Source: an uncultured Eubacteriales bacterium
GTDB lineage: Bacteria; Bacillota; Clostridia; Christensenellales; UBA1242
Assembly: GCA_905187655.1 (NCBI GenBank)
Contig: CAJJIV010000049.1
Span: 1-7,211, forward strand
Direction: 5' to 3'
Length of the DNA: 7,211 bases
The first letter of the stretch is position 1; each line of letters starts with the position of its first letter. Below are positions 6,056-7,211 of the stretch, piece by piece. The notes under the pieces are model-generated. The model worked only from the letters and a program-made list of their open reading frames with translations. It searched no databases and was not told the origin of the DNA. Made by a program: the position numbers and the translations under genes.

Positions 6056-6820
6056 ATGAATAATGACACCGTCCCCAATAACATTCAAGAGGACTTTGTT
6101 CAAAAATCTATTTTGTATCATAGGACAAATAATCTTGGAATGGCAATTGCCGACTGGGCTTACTTAAATTTACATTCGTTTGCTAGTATGGTGGTTGAGG
6201 GGTGTTACGACTTACAAGAAGAAGGTGGCTATAACCTTGGCGGAGATTTTATTAAATATGCCACTGAACAATTGTATTCTTTAAAAGAGCGATATAAACA
6301 TAATTTGGAACGTTCACCTTTTGTTTTGGATAACGACTTTTCTGGTCAGCTTGAAAAGGGTAATGCTAATATTGGCTTTGAAGATGAACAACAGAAAGAA
6401 AAATTTAATTCATTTTATCGCTTTTTAAACGGAATGGGGAACTGTTCGGTTAAAGAATTTAAGGAGATGTGTGAAAAAGAATTATCTAGTTGCTTTTGGC
6501 GTGGAATGTTTAATTTAAATAACAAAGATGCGGAAAACGCACCAAAAATTGACAGGCTTATTGAATGTAAATCGCTAGCAGAAATTAAAAATTGCTTAGA
6601 TGAAGTTGCAGAAAGGTTTGCAAATGAGAGAGTGTCGGTTGTACGCAGGCACGTTGTGTTAAATTTGCTTGGCTGTGAACGCGCTGAAATGTTGGACCTT
6701 GTTGAAGGCTTGTCCCCAAAAATTAACAGACAAATTAAAGTGGTTCAAATTAAGGACTGCTTAAGGCACGGAAAATTTTTGTCTGCTATTAAAATGGGCA
6801 CTAAAGAATCTGAAAGATAA
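6056..6820 (+). CDS. unrecognised soluble protein, 254 residues
   Basis: The ATG is six bases after AGGAGG (6044-6049), a strong start. I do not recognise a family. The sequence is hydrophilic, has no signal peptide or membrane helix, and looks mainly helical, for example residues 15-55 (QEDFVQKS to the CYDLQEEGG region) and the C-terminal half with KSLAEIKNCLDEVAERFANERVSVVRRHVVLNLL. Cysteines are scattered without a CxxC pair, and no nuclease, kinase or clear helix-turn-helix motif stands out. Unlike its neighbours it lacks a long low-complexity segment. It has its own strong promoter and is followed within about 26 bases by an intrinsic terminator, so it can be expressed alone even if read-through from the terL operon also reaches it. 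That arrangement suits a constitutively expressed accessory or regulatory protein, but this is inference only. Confidence 0.85.
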   Translation: MNNDTVPNNIQEDFVQKSILYHRTNNLGMAIADWAYLNLHSFASMVVEGCYDLQEEGGYNLGGDFIKYATEQLYSLKERYKHNLERSPFVLDNDFSGQLEKGNANIGFEDEQQKEKFNSFYRFLNGMGNCSVKEFKEMCEKELSSCFWRGMFNLNNKDAENAPKIDRLIECKSLAEIKNCLDEVAERFANERVSVVRRHVVLNLLGCERAEMLDLVEGLSPKINRQIKVVQIKDCLRHGKFLSAIKMGTKESER

Positions 6821-6846
6821 AAATAATTAAGAAAAATTTTTTAAAA

Positions 6847-6896
6847 TGAAAGACAAATACATATTTTGTGTTTGTCTTTTGTTTTGTGCTTTTTTG
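6847..6896 (+). terminator. intrinsic terminator after the 6056 gene
   Basis: AAAGACAAATAC (6849-6860) pairs with GTGTTTGTCTTT (6868-6879) over 12 pairs, one of them a U-G wobble, with a seven-base loop. Further G-U pairs can extend the base. The 3' side runs into TTTTGTTTTGTGCTTTTTT. It lies 28 bases after the stop at 6820 and probably ends the terL operon and the 6056 transcript. Confidence 0.8.
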
Positions 6897-7124
6897 TGTA
6901 GTAATTATATTCTGTCTAGTCTGCTTTTGATAGGGAGATATAGGCAAGGCAAATTAGGTGCTGTTTATAAATTTTGGTAAAATTGTTTTTTTGTATGTTT
7001 TAAGTGGAACTAAAAATGGCAAATTATGGTGGTTAATAAAATGAAGCAAAATGAGAAAATTTTGTAGATTTTTGCAAGTTTAAAAATTAGCATATATTAA
7101 TTTTAGCCACAAAATTGCCCCAAA

Positions 7125-7154
7125 TTGACAGGTGGTGGTCTAGGTGATTAATCT
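7125..7154 (+). promoter_or_regulatory. possible promoter overlapped by a palindrome, facing out of the window
   Basis: TTGACA (7125-7130) is a perfect -35. The best -10 is TAATCT (7149-7154) after an 18-base gap, matching only three of six consensus bases. The -10 lies inside the palindrome at 7140-7160, so a bound repressor or activator would directly affect it. Any gene it serves begins after 7211. Confidence 0.3.
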
Positions 7155-7164
7155 ACCTAGGTGA
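7140..7164. repeat. imperfect palindrome and direct repeat, operator-like
   Basis: CTAGGT (7140-7145), the self-complementary core GATTAATC (7146-7153), one extra T (7154) and ACCTAG (7155-7160) form a palindrome of 20 bases plus one bulge. The same stretch contains a direct repeat, CTAGGTGA at 7140-7147 and 7157-7164, 17 bases apart. Such symmetry typically marks a dimeric DNA-binding protein site, though a recombination or replication site is also possible. Confidence 0.6.
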
Positions 7165-7211
7165 GTTTTGTGGGTTGTGGTGGGCTTGAAACAAAAATTT
7201 ATAATTTAAAA

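Larger units (their letters stand above)
6897..7211. other. non-coding AT-rich stretch at the right end
   Basis: No convincing gene is seen on either strand; open frames are under 50 codons and lack ribosome binding sites. The left part is featureless A+T-rich sequence. The right 110 bases change character, becoming G-rich on the plus strand (GGTGGTGG, GTGGGTTGTGGTGGGC), and hold a perfect TTGACA, an imperfect palindrome and a flanking inverted repeat CCACAAAA (7107-7114)/TTTTGTGG (7166-7173). This looks like a regulatory region for something beyond the window. Confidence 0.6.

Noticed and set aside
6846..6980. A 44-codon open frame (MKDKYIFCVCLLF...) encoding a hydrophobic small protein
   Set aside because: It has no ribosome binding site, lies across the intrinsic terminator hairpin, and its hydrophobic residues follow directly from the T-rich terminator tract.
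1..7021. Shared GTATGTTTT at 38-46 and 6993-7001, considered as attachment-site or terminal repeats bounding an element
   Set aside because: Nine bases of AT-rich identity do not extend in either direction, so it is not distinguishable from chance.

Overview
The window is strongly A+T-rich, has clear AGGAGG-type ribosome binding sites, uses the standard code with ordinary TAA/TGA stops, and its proteins are rich in Lys, Asn and Ser. This suggests a low-GC Firmicutes genome (an uncultured gut Clostridia-like lineage would fit) or an element living in one. The taxonomy is an inference from composition and gene style. No rRNA, tRNA, CRISPR array or transposase was seen.

Layout. 1-272: AT-rich leader without a gene. 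273-1352 (+): a protein with a long, disordered, internally duplicated N-terminal half and a C-terminal sigma-70 region-4-like/ArpU-like helix-turn-helix, of the kind found just before phage packaging genes. 1501-3354 (-), convergent with it: a membrane protein with two predicted transmembrane helices, two SH3-like domains between them and a very long Asn/Ser-rich cytoplasmic tail. 3441-4886 (+), divergent from it: a full-length phage terminase large subunit with intact ATPase and nuclease motifs. 4895-5986 (+), sharing its ribosome binding site with the terminase stop codon: a phage replication-initiator-like protein (N-terminal DUF6291-like domain, long disordered linker, C-terminal DnaD/replisome-organiser-like motif). 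6056-6820 (+): an unrecognised, soluble, probably helical protein with a very good extended -10 promoter directly before it and an intrinsic terminator directly after it. 6896-7211: non-coding, with a 20-base imperfect palindrome overlapping a perfect TTGACA.

The parts most likely to work together are the ArpU-like regulator, the terminase and the replication protein, all phage-type functions. What is unusual is what is absent: no small terminase, portal, protease, capsid or tail gene is visible. The terminase is followed by a replication-type gene and a terminated unknown gene instead of a portal, and a membrane SH3 protein lies inverted between regulator and terminase. The region could be a rearranged or degraded prophage, a phage satellite, a phage with an unusual gene order, or a domesticated packaging/replication module. 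The window alone cannot decide between these.
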